Source of the DNA: an uncultured Prevotellaceae bacterium | GTDB taxonomy: Bacteria > Bacteroidota > Bacteroidia > Bacteroidales > Muribaculaceae | Assembly: GCA_900318205.1 (NCBI GenBank) | Contig: ONJS01000014.1 | Location: 1-64,000, forward strand | Reading direction: 5' to 3' | DNA length: 64,000 nt | Shown here: piece by piece, positions 44,034 to 52,901 of the stretch | Layout of the letters: the number at the start of each line of letters is the position of its first letter | Position numbering within the stretch: position 1 is the stretch's first letter | Notes under the pieces: model-generated | The model's input: the letters and a program-made list of their open reading frames with translations, nothing else | Told to the model about the DNA's origin: nothing | Databases searched by the model: none | Made by a program: the position numbers and the translations under genes

Positions 44034-46451
44034 ATGAAGAAATCCTTTATTCTCCTGCTGGCGTTGGCATCAAGCCTTGGGCTGAGCGCCAGTGAAGCCG
44101 ATCTGGTAATTCCCCAGTCGGTTCATGAGTTAAGTTTCTTGCATTGGGGATTCCTGGTGACCATCCTGGGAATCATCTTTGGTGTCTATCACTTCATGAA
44201 GACCAAGAGCCTTCCCGTTCATCCCGCAATGCGTGAGATCGGTGAGGTAATCTACAAGACTTGTTCAACTTACCTCAAGCAGCAGGGTCGTTTCCTCGCT
44301 GTGCTGTTTATCTTCATCGGCGTGGTAGTTGCCTTCTACTTCGGTGGCCTGAGTGGCATGAAGGTGTGGGAAGTGCTGATCATCCTGCTGTCAACCGTTA
44401 TCGGTATGCTCGGCTCCTATGCCGTGGCAGCCTACGGTATCCGCATGAACACCTATGCCAATGCACGCATGGCGTTTGCTTCGCTGCGTCGTGACCCGCT
44501 GCGTCTGCTCAACATCCCCTTGAATGCAGGTATGAGTATCGGCGTGATGCTGGTGTGCGTTGAGCTGTTCATCATGCTGTTCATCCTCTTGCTCGTTCCC
44601 TGCAACCTGGCAGGTGTTTGCTTCATCGGCTTCGCTATCGGTGAGAGCCTCGGTGCCAGTGCACTGCGTATCGCCGGTGGTATCTTCACCAAGATTGCCG
44701 ACATCGGCAGTGACTTGATGAAGGTGGTCTTCAAGATCGGTGAGGACGATCCCCGCAACCCTGGTGTGATTGCCGACTGTACCGGTGACAACGCTGGTGA
44801 CAGTGTTGGTCCCACCGCCGACGGTTTTGAGACCTATGGCGTGACCGGTGTCGCTCTGGTATCGTTCATCCTGCTTGCAGTAGCCGATCCCGCTATTCAG
44901 ACCCGTCTGCTCATCTGGATCTTCTCGATGCGTATCCTCATGGTAGTCACTTCGATTGTGGCTTACTGGATCAACAAGGGCCTGTGCAAGGCTCAGTATG
45001 CTGGCAAGGACACCCTCGACTTTGAGAAGCCGCTGACCAGCCTTATCTGGATTGCTTCGGCACTGAGTATTGCTGTAACCTATATCGTATCCTACTTCCA
45101 GCTCAATTCACTGGGTGGTAACCTGTGGTGGCAGTTGGCAAGCGTGATCTCGCTGGGAACCCTGGGCGCTGCCCTGATTCCTGAGATTACCAAGGTCTTC
45201 ACCTCGCCCAAGAGCGGCCACGTGCAGGAAGTGGTAAAGGCTTCCCACCACGGTGGTGCCTCACTGAACATCCTCAGTGGTTTTGTAGCCGGTAACTTCT
45301 CGGGCTTCTGGACCGGTTTGGCATTTGCTGTGCTGATGTTTGCAGGCTATGCCCTGTCAATCGACATCCCCAGCGACATGATGATCTATCCCGCCATCTT
45401 CGCCTTCGGTCTGGTGGCATTCGGTATGCTGGGTATGGGTCCTGTGACCATCGCTGTTGACAGCTACGGCCCCGTGACCGACAACGCCCAGAGCGTCTAT
45501 GAGCTCTCCCTTATCGAGGAGGTGCCCAACAAGGACGAGGAGATTGAGCGTGACTTCGGCTTCAAGCCCGATTGGGAGAAGTCCAAGCACTACCTGGAGG
45601 AGAACGACGGTGCCGGCAATACCTTCAAGGCTACTGCCAAGCCCGTGCTCATCGGTACCGCTGTCGTTGGTGCCACCACGATGATCTTCTCTATCATCCT
45701 TGTGATCCAGAAGACCCTCGGCGTGGATCCCGCCAGCCTGCTTAACCTGCTGAACGCTTACACCATCATCGGCTTCCTGCTCGGTGGTATGGTTATCTAT
45801 TGGTTCACCGGTGCTTCGACCCAGGCCGTTACCGTCGGTGCCAACCGTGCCGTTGCCTTTATCAAGGACCACATCAAGCTCGATCCCAACGCTCCCAAGA
45901 AGGCCGACACTAAGTCGTCGGTAGAGGTAGTGAAGATCTGTACCCAGTATGCTCAGAAGGGTATGTTCAACATCTTCCTGGCCATCTTCTTCTTCGCCCT
46001 CGGCTTTGCCTGCTTGGCATCTCCGGGCAGCGTGGGTGGCGCCAATGCCGTTTCGCTCTTCGTTTCTTACCTGATCTCGATTGCCCTCTTCGGTCTGTTC
46101 CAGGCTGTATTCATGGCCAACGCCGGTGGTAGCTGGGATAACAGTAAGAAGGTCGTTGAGGTTGACCTTGACCTCAAGGGTACTGACCTGCATGACGCTT
46201 CGGTTGTCGGTGACACCGTGGGTGATCCCTTCAAGGACACTTCTTCGGTATCGCTGAACCCCATCATCAAGTTCACCACCCTGTTCGGTCTGCTCGCCAT
46301 GGAGATGGCTATTGCCCCCAACTTCCAGACTGTAGCTCCTTGGGCAGGTATCGTGCTCGTGCTGGTGGCTATCTTCTTCGTTTGGCGCTCGTTCTACAAG
46401 ATGCGCATCGATGACACCATCGACAACATCATCGACGCCTACAAGAAGTAA
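44034..46451 (+). CDS. hppA: Membrane-bound, ion-translocating pyrophosphatase
   Basis: Hydrolyses pyrophosphate and pumps Na+ and/or H+ across the inner membrane. The 805-residue protein has about 16 membrane helices. The substrate-binding acidic motifs are present: KIADIGSDLMKVVFKIGEDD, PRNPGVIADCTGDNAGDSVG and TADGFETYG, and later DTVGDPFKDTSSVSLNPIIK near the C-terminus. These match the conserved DxxxxxxxD and GDNxGD cores of the family. The N-terminal MKKSFILLLALASSLGLSAS resembles a signal peptide but may be the first helix. Ion and potassium dependence need closer comparison; Bacteroidetes enzymes of this group often pump Na+. It is monocistronic. Confidence 0.93.
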   Translation: MKKSFILLLALASSLGLSASEADLVIPQSVHELSFLHWGFLVTILGIIFGVYHFMKTKSLPVHPAMREIGEVIYKTCSTYLKQQGRFLAVLFIFIGVVVAFYFGGLSGMKVWEVLIILLSTVIGMLGSYAVAAYGIRMNTYANARMAFASLRRDPLRLLNIPLNAGMSIGVMLVCVELFIMLFILLLVPCNLAGVCFIGFAIGESLGASALRIAGGIFTKIADIGSDLMKVVFKIGEDDPRNPGVIADCTGDNAGDSVGPTADGFETYGVTGVALVSFILLAVADPAIQTRLLIWIFSMRILMVVTSIVAYWINKGLCKAQYAGKDTLDFEKPLTSLIWIASALSIAVTYIVSYFQLNSLGGNLWWQLASVISLGTLGAALIPEITKVFTSPKSGHVQEVVKASHHGGASLNILSGFVAGNFSGFWTGLAFAVLMFAGYALSIDIPSDMMIYPAIFAFGLVAFGMLGMGPVTIAVDSYGPVTDNAQSVYELSLIEEVPNKDEEIERDFGFKPDWEKSKHYLEENDGAGNTFKATAKPVLIGTAVVGATTMIFSIILVIQKTLGVDPASLLNLLNAYTIIGFLLGGMVIYWFTGASTQAVTVGANRAVAFIKDHIKLDPNAPKKADTKSSVEVVKICTQYAQKGMFNIFLAIFFFALGFACLASPGSVGGANAVSLFVSYLISIALFGLFQAVFMANAGGSWDNSKKVVEVDLDLKGTDLHDASVVGDTVGDPFKDTSSVSLNPIIKFTTLFGLLAMEMAIAPNFQTVAPWAGIVLVLVAIFFVWRSFYKMRIDDTIDNIIDAYKK

Positions 46452-46466
46452 GTAGTAATCAATTGT

Positions 46467-46490
46467 AGAGACGCAAAATCTTGCGTCTCT
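46467..46490. repeat. Palindromic repeat, copy 1 (agagacgcaa type)
   Basis: 10-bp arms agagacgcaa/ttgcgtctct with loop aatc. The sequence including the left flank aattgt is shared with copy 3 at 57928-57951. It may also serve as terminator of the pyrophosphatase gene. Confidence 0.8.
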
Positions 46491-46513
46491 GCGAGCCCCC
46501 GTTATTAACCGTC

Positions 46514-46549
46514 AAGGCGGCTGGACATCACACAATGTCCAGCCGCCTT
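46514..46549. terminator. Strong hairpin between converging genes
   Basis: A 15-bp perfect stem aaggcggctggacat/atgtccagccgcctt with a 6-nt loop lies between the pyrophosphatase gene and the converging minus-strand gene. A T run follows 6 nt later on the plus strand. Confidence 0.75.
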
Positions 46550-46589
46550 GCGTAGTTTTTATATGTCCTGCAATTGCAGGTTTAGCGGG

Positions 46590-47204
46590 TTACCTTTCCG
46601 AAGCGACAATTTGTAGTGGAACAAGGTATCTGTCAATGTCACCAACAAGTGGGTTTTCATTGCCATCAAGAACTTCAAGTTGTTGACTCAAGGCTTCGGA
46701 GAAACGATTATTCTCGACCCTATAGTCTATCATTCTTGTACCGTTGAGCGCGAAACGTACATTTACAATTCTGCCTTGAATGATTTCGTTGAGTTGTTCA
46801 CGAGAAACCTGAAAGACGAGGTCGTCATCAATGCCATGGGATCCTGAACGTGAATGGTTGACTTCTTTAGCGCCCGCGCCAACAGTATTAAATTCCAAAA
46901 CTTTACCATTACTTAATGTCAGGAAAATGGGCTGTGCTTCCACCAAAAACAGCCTTCTACTTCTATCAGATCTGGCGCTAAACCCGGACAACCTGATAGA
47001 ATATAGTTGTTCATCACTCTTGCCCTCATCTATTAAACGCACTTCTAGGTTAAGGGAGTTTTGTGAAAGTACATTCTCAGAAGATTCTGGAGCAATAACT
47101 ATATTTGAGGGCATGGGCTTTTTGATATCCACGTTGCTGGATTTGCTTTGCGAGAACAAAGCAAACGGCATAAATGAGACGAGAAGTAAGACAAACGTTT
47201 TCAT
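46590..47204 (-). CDS. Secreted protein of unknown function
   Basis: A 204-residue product with a signal peptide MKTFVLLLVSFMPFALFSQS. The mature part has alternating beta strands (LNLEVRLIDEGKSDEQLYSI, QPIFLTLSNGKVLEFNTVGA, IVNVRFALNGTRMIDYRVEN) and no motif I recognise. I placed the start at 47204; 16 upstream in-frame codons overlap a -7 promoter box at 47234-47241 and lack signal character. It lies next to another unrecognised exported protein gene on the same strand, each apparently with its own promoter. Confidence 0.65.
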   Translation of the reverse strand: MKTFVLLLVSFMPFALFSQSKSSNVDIKKPMPSNIVIAPESSENVLSQNSLNLEVRLIDEGKSDEQLYSIRLSGFSARSDRSRRLFLVEAQPIFLTLSNGKVLEFNTVGAGAKEVNHSRSGSHGIDDDLVFQVSREQLNEIIQGRIVNVRFALNGTRMIDYRVENNRFSEALSQQLEVLDGNENPLVGDIDRYLVPLQIVASER

Positions 47205-47233
47205 AATACAATACTTTTTATAACAATTTTCTG

Positions 47234-47241
47234 CAAAGATA
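47234..47241 (-). promoter_or_regulatory. -7 box of the secreted unknown protein gene
   Basis: tatctttg on the minus strand, about 30 nt before the ATG at 47204. Confidence 0.5.
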
Positions 47242-47348
47242 TAAGAATCCATATAAACATCTGCTGTTTTTATGATTTTTTATACTTTGTTTCTACTTCA
47301 CAACAAATGCAAATCAGGAATCCCCCTTGACTATTGATATTTGGATTT

Positions 47349-47948
47349 TCAGTCAATGCCGTAAGGTGTATCCTTGAGCAATTCCTTGGCGAATGCCTTT
47401 ATTCTCAAGAACTCGTCATGGTCACAGAGCAGGGTGGTGCGGTTATCCTTGTGGAAAATGATATGATATCCCTTTTTGGCCTTGTGATTAGGACGATCAT
47501 TGGCATAGAACTGATGGTAAACCTCGATACCTTCAAAATCAATAGGGCTATTGCTGATAATACTGGCCTTTTCTAACGCTTCTTCCGTCAGGAAGTGTAT
47601 GGCTTCCAACTCGTTGCGCGCTTCCTGTGAGGTGGTGTCGTTGCCGAACTCCTCTTTGTAGTTTCGGGTGGTACGTTCCAGATCGCGCAGAGTAACAAAC
47701 ATACGGGAATTGTACAGGATCATGTTGCTTGTCACTATCGACATGTCGGTACTGATTGCCTCGTAACTCTCGGGGTACTTGAGGTTGTTGATAATCTGCT
47801 TTTGAAAGCGCGGGAAGCCTTCCTTTTCAATCTTTTTCATCTTCTCACGGCCCATTTGCTCCATTGCCTGATTGATTGTCGGTGTCTTCTGGCAGCCGAT
47901 GGTTATCAACATCAGTGCCAAAATCAATAATGTCTTAATCTTCATCAT
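47349..47948 (-). CDS. Lipoprotein of unknown function
   Basis: A 199-residue lipoprotein: MMKIKTLLILALMLITIGCQ with the lipobox ITIGC. The mature protein is mostly helical in its first two thirds (QAMEQMGREKMKKIEKEG, MFVTLRDLERTTRNYKEEF) and ends with a beta-rich segment (GYHIIFHKDNRTTLLCDHDE). I do not recognise a family. The ATG at 47948 (or 47945) is chosen over an upstream start because it gives the lipoprotein signal. Confidence 0.68.
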   Translation of the reverse strand: MMKIKTLLILALMLITIGCQKTPTINQAMEQMGREKMKKIEKEGFPRFQKQIINNLKYPESYEAISTDMSIVTSNMILYNSRMFVTLRDLERTTRNYKEEFGNDTTSQEARNELEAIHFLTEEALEKASIISNSPIDFEGIEVYHQFYANDRPNHKAKKGYHIIFHKDNRTTLLCDHDEFLRIKAFAKELLKDTPYGID

Positions 47949-48027
47949 ATCATTCAAACTATTAGTAATGCAACTCAAGTTAAAATCAGCAGTGAAATAA
48001 AACACATTAACTGTGGTTTATGGGATG

Positions 48028-48057
48028 CAAATATACAACAATTATATGGCATCTCAA
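48028..48057 (-). promoter_or_regulatory. Promoter of the lipoprotein gene
   Basis: On the minus strand tatatttg (48035-48028) has a TTG 19 nt upstream (48057-48055). Confidence 0.6.
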
Positions 48058-48256
48058 ATGCTTCACTATGGTATTACCTCGTTTTTAAATCAGAAAACAA
48101 AAAAAACGGCACAATCGGGAGGCAAGGTCATCATTTTTGTATCCCATTGGCGGGCTGTATAGTTTTCACTGCCAGGGAGTGGGGACATCTGTCTGATTTT
48201 GTGACTCTCTCTTTAAAAAAATCACCATTTGTTGGTAAATAATCATTCATTTTTGC

Positions 48257-48286
48257 TTGCTATGTCCCCAAAAAGCAGTATTTTTG
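48257..48286 (+). promoter_or_regulatory. Promoter of the 2-oxoacid:ferredoxin oxidoreductase operon
   Basis: TTG (48257-48259), a 19-nt gap and tatttttg (48279-48286), with a leader of about 50 nt. Confidence 0.65.
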
Positions 48287-48343
48287 TGGGTAATTAGACG
48301 AACTTAAGATTAATAACCTTTTAAACTTTAAACTATTTCTTTT

Positions 48344-48574
48344 ATGGCAAAATTTCATGGAGCCGTAGTAGTGAATACGGAACGATGCAAGGGATGCCGC
48401 CTGTGTGTTGTAGCATGCCCCTGCAATGTACTGAACCTCAAGGAGAAAGAGGTGAATGACCGCGGATATCATTTCGCGTACATGGAGCAACCCGAGGCCT
48501 GTATCGGTTGCCAGAGTTGTGCACTTGTTTGCCCCGATGCCTGCATCGAGGTGTATCGCGCGGCCGAGAATTAA
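48344..48574 (+). CDS. 2-oxoacid:ferredoxin oxidoreductase delta subunit (2[4Fe-4S] ferredoxin-like)
   Basis: A 76-residue electron-transfer subunit with two complete [4Fe-4S] motifs, CKGCRLCVVACP and CIGCQSCALVCP. It passes electrons from the TPP-bound intermediate to ferredoxin. As first gene of a four-gene operon (delta, alpha, beta, gamma) it matches the VorD/KorD arrangement of Bacteroidales. Confidence 0.9.
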   Translation: MAKFHGAVVVNTERCKGCRLCVVACPCNVLNLKEKEVNDRGYHFAYMEQPEACIGCQSCALVCPDACIEVYRAAEN

Positions 48575-48608
48575 TTGTGATTAACCATTTAAATTACTGT
48601 CGAACAAT

Positions 48609-49694
48609 ATGAACGATAAAGTAACATTGATGAAGGGTAACGAAGCCCTCGCTATGGCTATGATCCGCTATGGCGCCGACGGATATTTCGGATACCCGAT
48701 CACTCCGCAGAGTGAGGTGCTTGAGAAACTCGAGGAAGAAATGCCTTGGGAAACTACTGGTATGGTTGTGCTGCAGGCCGAGAGCGAGGTCGCTGCCATC
48801 AACATGGTTTATGGCGGTGCCATGACCGGTAAGGCTGTCTGCACTTCTACTTCCAGCCCTGGCTTCAGCCTGATGCAGGAGGGCGTGTCCTATCTCGCTG
48901 CCAGCGAGGTGCCCGCTCTGTTGATCAACGTGCAGCGCGGTGGCCCCGGTCTGGGTACCATCCACGCTTCACAGGCCGACTATTTCCAGGCTTGTAAGGG
49001 TGGCGGTCACGGTGACTATCACATGATCGTGCTCGCTCCCAGCAGTGTTCAGGAGATGGCCGACATGGTCGCCCTGGGCTTTGACCTGGCTTTCAAGTAT
49101 CGCTGCGTATCGATGATTCTCGCCGATGGTACCATCGGTCAGCTCATGGAGAAGGTCGTACTGCCCGAGCAGCGTCCGCGCCGCACCGATGACGAGATCC
49201 GCGAGCAATGCCCGTGGGCCGTTAACGGTCGTAAAGGCATGCGTCCCAGCAACGTCGTTACCAGCCTCGAGCTCGACGACGACAAGATGGAGGAGAACAA
49301 CTGGCGTTTCCAGGCTTGCTATCGCGAGATCGAGAAGAACGAGACCCGCTGCGAGCTCATTGACGTCGAGGACTGCGACTACCTGATCACCGCCTTCGGT
49401 ACCACCGCACGTGTCGCCATGAAGACGATGGAACTCGCCCGCGCCGAGGGTATCAAGGTCGGCATGTTCCGTCCCATCACCCTGTGGCCCTTCCCCGAGA
49501 AGCAACTTCGCGAGGCTGCTAAGAACGTCAAGGGCATCCTGTGCGTTGAGCTCAACGCCGGCCAGATGGTCGAGGATGTGAAGCTTGCCGTTGAGTGCAA
49601 GATGCCGGTTGAACATTATGGCCGTTTCGGTGGCAATGTGCCCACCCCCGACGAGCTGCTGAACGTACTTAAAGAGAAACTCATTAACAAGTAA
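48609..49694 (+). CDS. vorB: 2-oxoacid:ferredoxin oxidoreductase alpha subunit (VorB type)
   Basis: The 361-residue subunit carries the pyrimidine-side domain of the TPP site. Motifs seen are YFGYPITPQSEVLEKLEEEM (family motif YPITP), GKAVCTSTSSPGFSLMQEG and AEVPALLINVQRGGPGLGT-like SEVPALLINVQRGGPGLGT. The enzyme oxidatively decarboxylates branched-chain 2-oxoacids or 2-oxoglutarate to the acyl-CoA, reducing ferredoxin. Substrate choice between these cannot be settled by eye. The beta-subunit gene starts 8 nt after its stop. Confidence 0.88.
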   Translation: MNDKVTLMKGNEALAMAMIRYGADGYFGYPITPQSEVLEKLEEEMPWETTGMVVLQAESEVAAINMVYGGAMTGKAVCTSTSSPGFSLMQEGVSYLAASEVPALLINVQRGGPGLGTIHASQADYFQACKGGGHGDYHMIVLAPSSVQEMADMVALGFDLAFKYRCVSMILADGTIGQLMEKVVLPEQRPRRTDDEIREQCPWAVNGRKGMRPSNVVTSLELDDDKMEENNWRFQACYREIEKNETRCELIDVEDCDYLITAFGTTARVAMKTMELARAEGIKVGMFRPITLWPFPEKQLREAAKNVKGILCVELNAGQMVEDVKLAVECKMPVEHYGRFGGNVPTPDELLNVLKEKLINK

Positions 49695-49702
49695 AGAACG
49701 CA

Positions 49703-50482
49703 ATGGAACTTAACGATATCATTAAACCTGAGAACAAGGTCTATGCTGAGCCTAAATTATTGAATAGGGTTCATATGCACTATTGCCCTGGTTGCAGCCA
49801 TGGCGTTGTACACAAACTCGTTGCTCAAGTCATTGAGGAAATGGGTGTTGCTGAGAAGACCGTAGGCGTTTCGCCCGTTGGTTGCGCCGTATTTGCCTAT
49901 AACTACATCGACGTGGACTGGGAGGAGGCTCCTCACGGCCGCGCTACCGCTCTGGCTACCGCTGTAAAGCGCCTGTGGCCCGAGAACCTGGTATTCACCT
50001 ATCAGGGCGATGGTGACTTCTCGGCTATCGGTACCTGCGAGTCGATTCACGCTTGTAACCGTGGCGAGAACATCGTCATCATCTTCATCAACAATGCTAT
50101 CTACGGTATGACCGGTGGTCAGATGGCTCCCACCACGCTGCTGGGCCAGAAGACCGCTACCTGCCCCTACGGCCGCCGTCCGGACCTGAACGGTTATCCC
50201 CTGGCCATCACTCCGCTGCTGGCACAACTCGACGGTACCTGCTACGTGACCCGTCAGAGCGTTCACACGCCCGCCAACGTACGCAAGACCAAAGCTGCCT
50301 TGAAGAAAGCCTTTGAGAACAGCCTCAACTGCAAGGGTACTTCGGTTGTCGAGATCGTCAGCGCCTGCAACACCGGTTGGAAGCTCACGCCCGAAAAGGC
50401 CAACAAGTGGATGGAAGAGAATATGTTCGCCAAGTATCCTCTGGGAGACTTGAAGGACTTGAAAGATGGTATTCAACGCTAA
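49703..50482 (+). CDS. 2-oxoacid:ferredoxin oxidoreductase beta subunit (TPP-binding)
   Basis: The 259-residue subunit binds the thiamine pyrophosphate diphosphate and a cluster. It has YCPGCSHGVVHKLVAQVIEE, VSPVGCAVFAYNYIDVDWEE, the TPP/Mg motif FTYQGDGDFSAIGTCESIHA continuing to NNAIYGMTGGQMAPTT. All are standard for the family. It follows the alpha gene and precedes the gamma gene (16 nt gap). Confidence 0.92.
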   Translation: MELNDIIKPENKVYAEPKLLNRVHMHYCPGCSHGVVHKLVAQVIEEMGVAEKTVGVSPVGCAVFAYNYIDVDWEEAPHGRATALATAVKRLWPENLVFTYQGDGDFSAIGTCESIHACNRGENIVIIFINNAIYGMTGGQMAPTTLLGQKTATCPYGRRPDLNGYPLAITPLLAQLDGTCYVTRQSVHTPANVRKTKAALKKAFENSLNCKGTSVVEIVSACNTGWKLTPEKANKWMEENMFAKYPLGDLKDLKDGIQR

Positions 50483-50498
50483 AATTTAAGAAGACACT

Positions 50499-50980
50499 AT
50501 GATTAACGAAATAGTTATTGCCGGTTTCGGCGGACAGGGTGTATTGTCAATGGGTAAGATTCTTGCCTACTCTGGTCTGATGGAAGACAAGGAAGTCTGC
50601 TGGCTGCCCTCTTATGGTCCCGAACAGCGCGGTGGTACCGCCACGTTACCGTTATCGTGAGCGACGAGCGCATCAGCTCGCCCGTGCTCAACACCTATGA
50701 TGTGGTGGTTGTACTCAACCAGCAGTCACTCGACAAGTTCGAGAGCAAGGTAAAGCCCGGTGGTATCCTGATGTATGACACCTATGGCATCCACAAGAAA
50801 CCCACCCGCACCGATATCAAGATTTATCCTATCGATGCTACCGAGAAGTCTATCGAGATGAAGAACTCCAAGACCTTCAACATGATCGTCCTCAAGAAGA
50901 CCCTTCCCGAGCGCCACTGGCACCTCATCCCCCTCAACGAGGAGGCTCTGAAGGAAGGTGGAAACCTCATCAAGGAGTAA
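50499..50980 (+). pseudogene. 2-oxoacid:ferredoxin oxidoreductase gamma subunit, frameshifted by one base
   Basis: The gamma subunit completes the active complex. The frame starting at 50499 reads [20 protein letters not shown] to EQRGGTAT and then meets a stop at 50658. The correct continuation ([20 protein letters not shown]) is in another frame downstream. Inserting one base in gccacgtt near 50643 (expected gccaacgtt) restores a continuous protein of 160 residues, [16 protein letters not shown], which is the family consensus. The rest shows no decay. This is either a sequencing or assembly error, or a recent one-base deletion. Since the alpha, beta and delta genes are intact, an error is the more likely reading. 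Confidence 0.85.
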
Positions 50981-51003
50981 ATCTTTCTAGATGACCACAA
51001 TAC

Positions 51004-51037
51004 AAAACGGTTGGCCCAGCAGGGTCAACCGTTTTTG
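51004..51037. terminator. Terminator of the oxidoreductase operon
   Basis: The 10-bp stem aaaacggttg/caaccgtttt with a 12-nt loop is followed by T. The A run in front makes it bidirectional. Confidence 0.85.
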
Positions 51038-51047
51038 TTATCGACTC

Positions 51048-51092
51048 TCTAGAACCTCTAGATAGTCTAGATCATCTAGGCAATCTAGAGAT
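51048..51092. repeat. Nine-nucleotide tandem array (tctaga type)
   Basis: Units with tctaga or tctagg start at 51048, 51057, 51066, 51075 and 51084, exactly 9 nt apart. The array ends 2 nt before the nuclease stop codon on the minus strand. Confidence 0.88.
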
Positions 51093-51094
51093 TA

Positions 51095-52807
51095 TTACTT
51101 CACTGCAATCTTCCACGCCGTGCGGTTGGTGGCGGTCTTGAGCAGGTAGATGCCGCGCGGCAGGTCGATGGTGGCATCGTCGTTGAGGTGATCGGTGTGC
51201 CACACTTCCTGTCCCGACAGGTTGTAGATGCTGGCATGGCCCACATCCTCGCTGCACTTGATGAGGATGCCGCCCTCCCTGGAGAGAATAAGCAAGGGCT
51301 TATCGGCGTCGATGCCCGTGATGCCGCTAGCGTCAACGGTGATGACGTTTGACGGATCGCTCATGTAGCCCAAGCGGTAGGATTGTACATAGTAGGTGTG
51401 TGACTCGTCGGGACGACGGTCGGTGAAGGCATAGCTGGTCGTGCTATTGTCATCGGTGGTGAAGGTCTCGGTGATGGTTTCCCCGTTAGCCTTGTTATAG
51501 ACGGTTCGGGTGATGACATAATAGTCCACCTCCTCGCTTGCCGGGTTCCAGTTGGCGACATAGGTGTTGCCGTTGATGCCCGTAGCGGGTAGGGCGGTGA
51601 GTTGTGTCAGTGTTGGAACGGGAACACAGCTGGCGTGTAGTTCAACGCCCACACTGCCTGTCAGGCCGCCATCAAAGATGAGCAGTCGTGTTATGTGCTC
51701 ACCGGTAGTGGTGGGGGTATAGGTGATTTTCAGGGGATAGCCCTCACTGCTGTTGGCCATGGTGCGGCTGATGGTGCTCACAGGGATGCTGAACATCTCA
51801 TAGTCGTAGCGGTAGAGTTGTACCGACAGCGGATTGTTCAATCCTTGTCCCTTGATGTAAACGTAGTAGTCCAGCGATTTGCCCAGCGCCACTTCGCCAA
51901 AGTCCAGTACGGTACCTTGTGTTGGGCTGATCAACTCGGGCTCGCCATTATAGGTCGTCGTGTCGGTACTGGTGCCTGCATCGCTCAGGTAGAAGACCTC
52001 GCCCTGCCTGTTGCCCCAGATGTATTCAAACAGCTGGGGGATGTCGATGAACGGGTTGCGGTTGTTCTGGCTGTGTTGAACGGCCTCGTTGCGGTCCACC
52101 TCCTTGTCGCTGACCGCATCGTTGCGTGCCCAGCGGCACAACAGATCGATGGACCAGTCGTTGAAAGTCTTCCACGTGTTGTTGTTCATCATGTAGGTAT
52201 ATTTCCAGTAGTAATGCTGGTAGGCACATGCCATGTAGAAATAGGTGCGTGCAAAGTCGCCTTTGTAGCGGTCATCGGGTTCAAAGACCGTACTGCTGCC
52301 GCCGCCCTGACCGGTCTTGGGCGTGCCCACTTTGGTCACTCCGTTGTCAAAGGTCGCTCTGGAGACCTCTCCCAGCGGGTAGTTGGATTTAGCCATATTG
52401 GCATCGCCGTTGGCGGGATACAGGTGGTTGATGTCGGTGTAACCCGCATAACCCTGAGTCTCGTCATAGCCGCCCCACCAGCTCTTGGGCAATGAATGTT
52501 CCTTGTGCATGCCCGACACGCCGCTGGTGCCGCCGCGAAAGTAGTAGGTGTTGTCGCTGTACATGTCCCACACCTTACGCTTGTCCTCGGGACGGCAGTC
52601 GGTTTCGGCAAAGTATATCCACAAACTGTTGTAGCTGAATACAGTGTGCTGTAAGGTCAGTTCATGGACCGCATCTTTCAGCGCTTGTCCGCTCTTGCCT
52701 TCCAGCGAGTTGTAATAGCCAGGGGGGATGGTGGCGTTGCCGATGGTCCAAACGCTCATCACCATGACCGCTGTGAATAATATGCGAGATAATTTGTTGT
52801 GTATCAT
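51095..52807 (-). CDS. Secreted endonuclease I-family nuclease with T9SS sorting domain
   Basis: A 570-residue exported nuclease. After a signal peptide (about 1-25, ILFTAVMVMSVWTIGNA) comes the endonuclease I fold (about 27-290), with the metal-site motif GMHKEHSLPKSWWGG and DINHLYPANGDANMAKSNYP (EndA-type H and N ligands). An Ig/FN3-like region follows (about 300-490). The C-terminus HASIYNLSGQEVWHTDHLND ... RGIYLLKTATNRTAWKIAVK is a T9SS type A sorting domain. It probably degrades extracellular DNA or RNA for nutrient uptake. It is transcribed alone from the promoter at 52837-52866. Confidence 0.87.
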   Translation of the reverse strand: MIHNKLSRILFTAVMVMSVWTIGNATIPPGYYNSLEGKSGQALKDAVHELTLQHTVFSYNSLWIYFAETDCRPEDKRKVWDMYSDNTYYFRGGTSGVSGMHKEHSLPKSWWGGYDETQGYAGYTDINHLYPANGDANMAKSNYPLGEVSRATFDNGVTKVGTPKTGQGGGSSTVFEPDDRYKGDFARTYFYMACAYQHYYWKYTYMMNNNTWKTFNDWSIDLLCRWARNDAVSDKEVDRNEAVQHSQNNRNPFIDIPQLFEYIWGNRQGEVFYLSDAGTSTDTTTYNGEPELISPTQGTVLDFGEVALGKSLDYYVYIKGQGLNNPLSVQLYRYDYEMFSIPVSTISRTMANSSEGYPLKITYTPTTTGEHITRLLIFDGGLTGSVGVELHASCVPVPTLTQLTALPATGINGNTYVANWNPASEEVDYYVITRTVYNKANGETITETFTTDDNSTTSYAFTDRRPDESHTYYVQSYRLGYMSDPSNVITVDASGITGIDADKPLLILSREGGILIKCSEDVGHASIYNLSGQEVWHTDHLNDDATIDLPRGIYLLKTATNRTAWKIAVK

Positions 52808-52836
52808 TGTTTTTGGCGTTTTGTCGTTTCTGACGG

Positions 52837-52866
52837 CAAAGGTAGTTATTCTTTTTCACTTTGCAA
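52837..52866 (-). promoter_or_regulatory. Promoter of the nuclease gene
   Basis: On the minus strand tacctttg (52844-52837) has a TTG 19 nt upstream (52866-52864). Confidence 0.65.
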
Positions 52867-52901
52867 CATTCACCCGCCACTTTTTCAAGCCCTTAATGAC
52901 C

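Larger units (their letters stand above)
48006..48343. other. Divergent intergenic region with two promoters
   Basis: This AT-rich gap contains the minus-strand promoter of the lipoprotein gene (48028-48057) and the plus-strand promoter of the oxidoreductase operon (48257-48286). No further gene or hairpin was found. Confidence 0.6.

Noticed and set aside
44034-44093. Cleaved signal peptide on the membrane pyrophosphatase
   Set aside because: The hydrophobic N-terminus may simply be the first transmembrane helix; cleavage cannot be decided from sequence.
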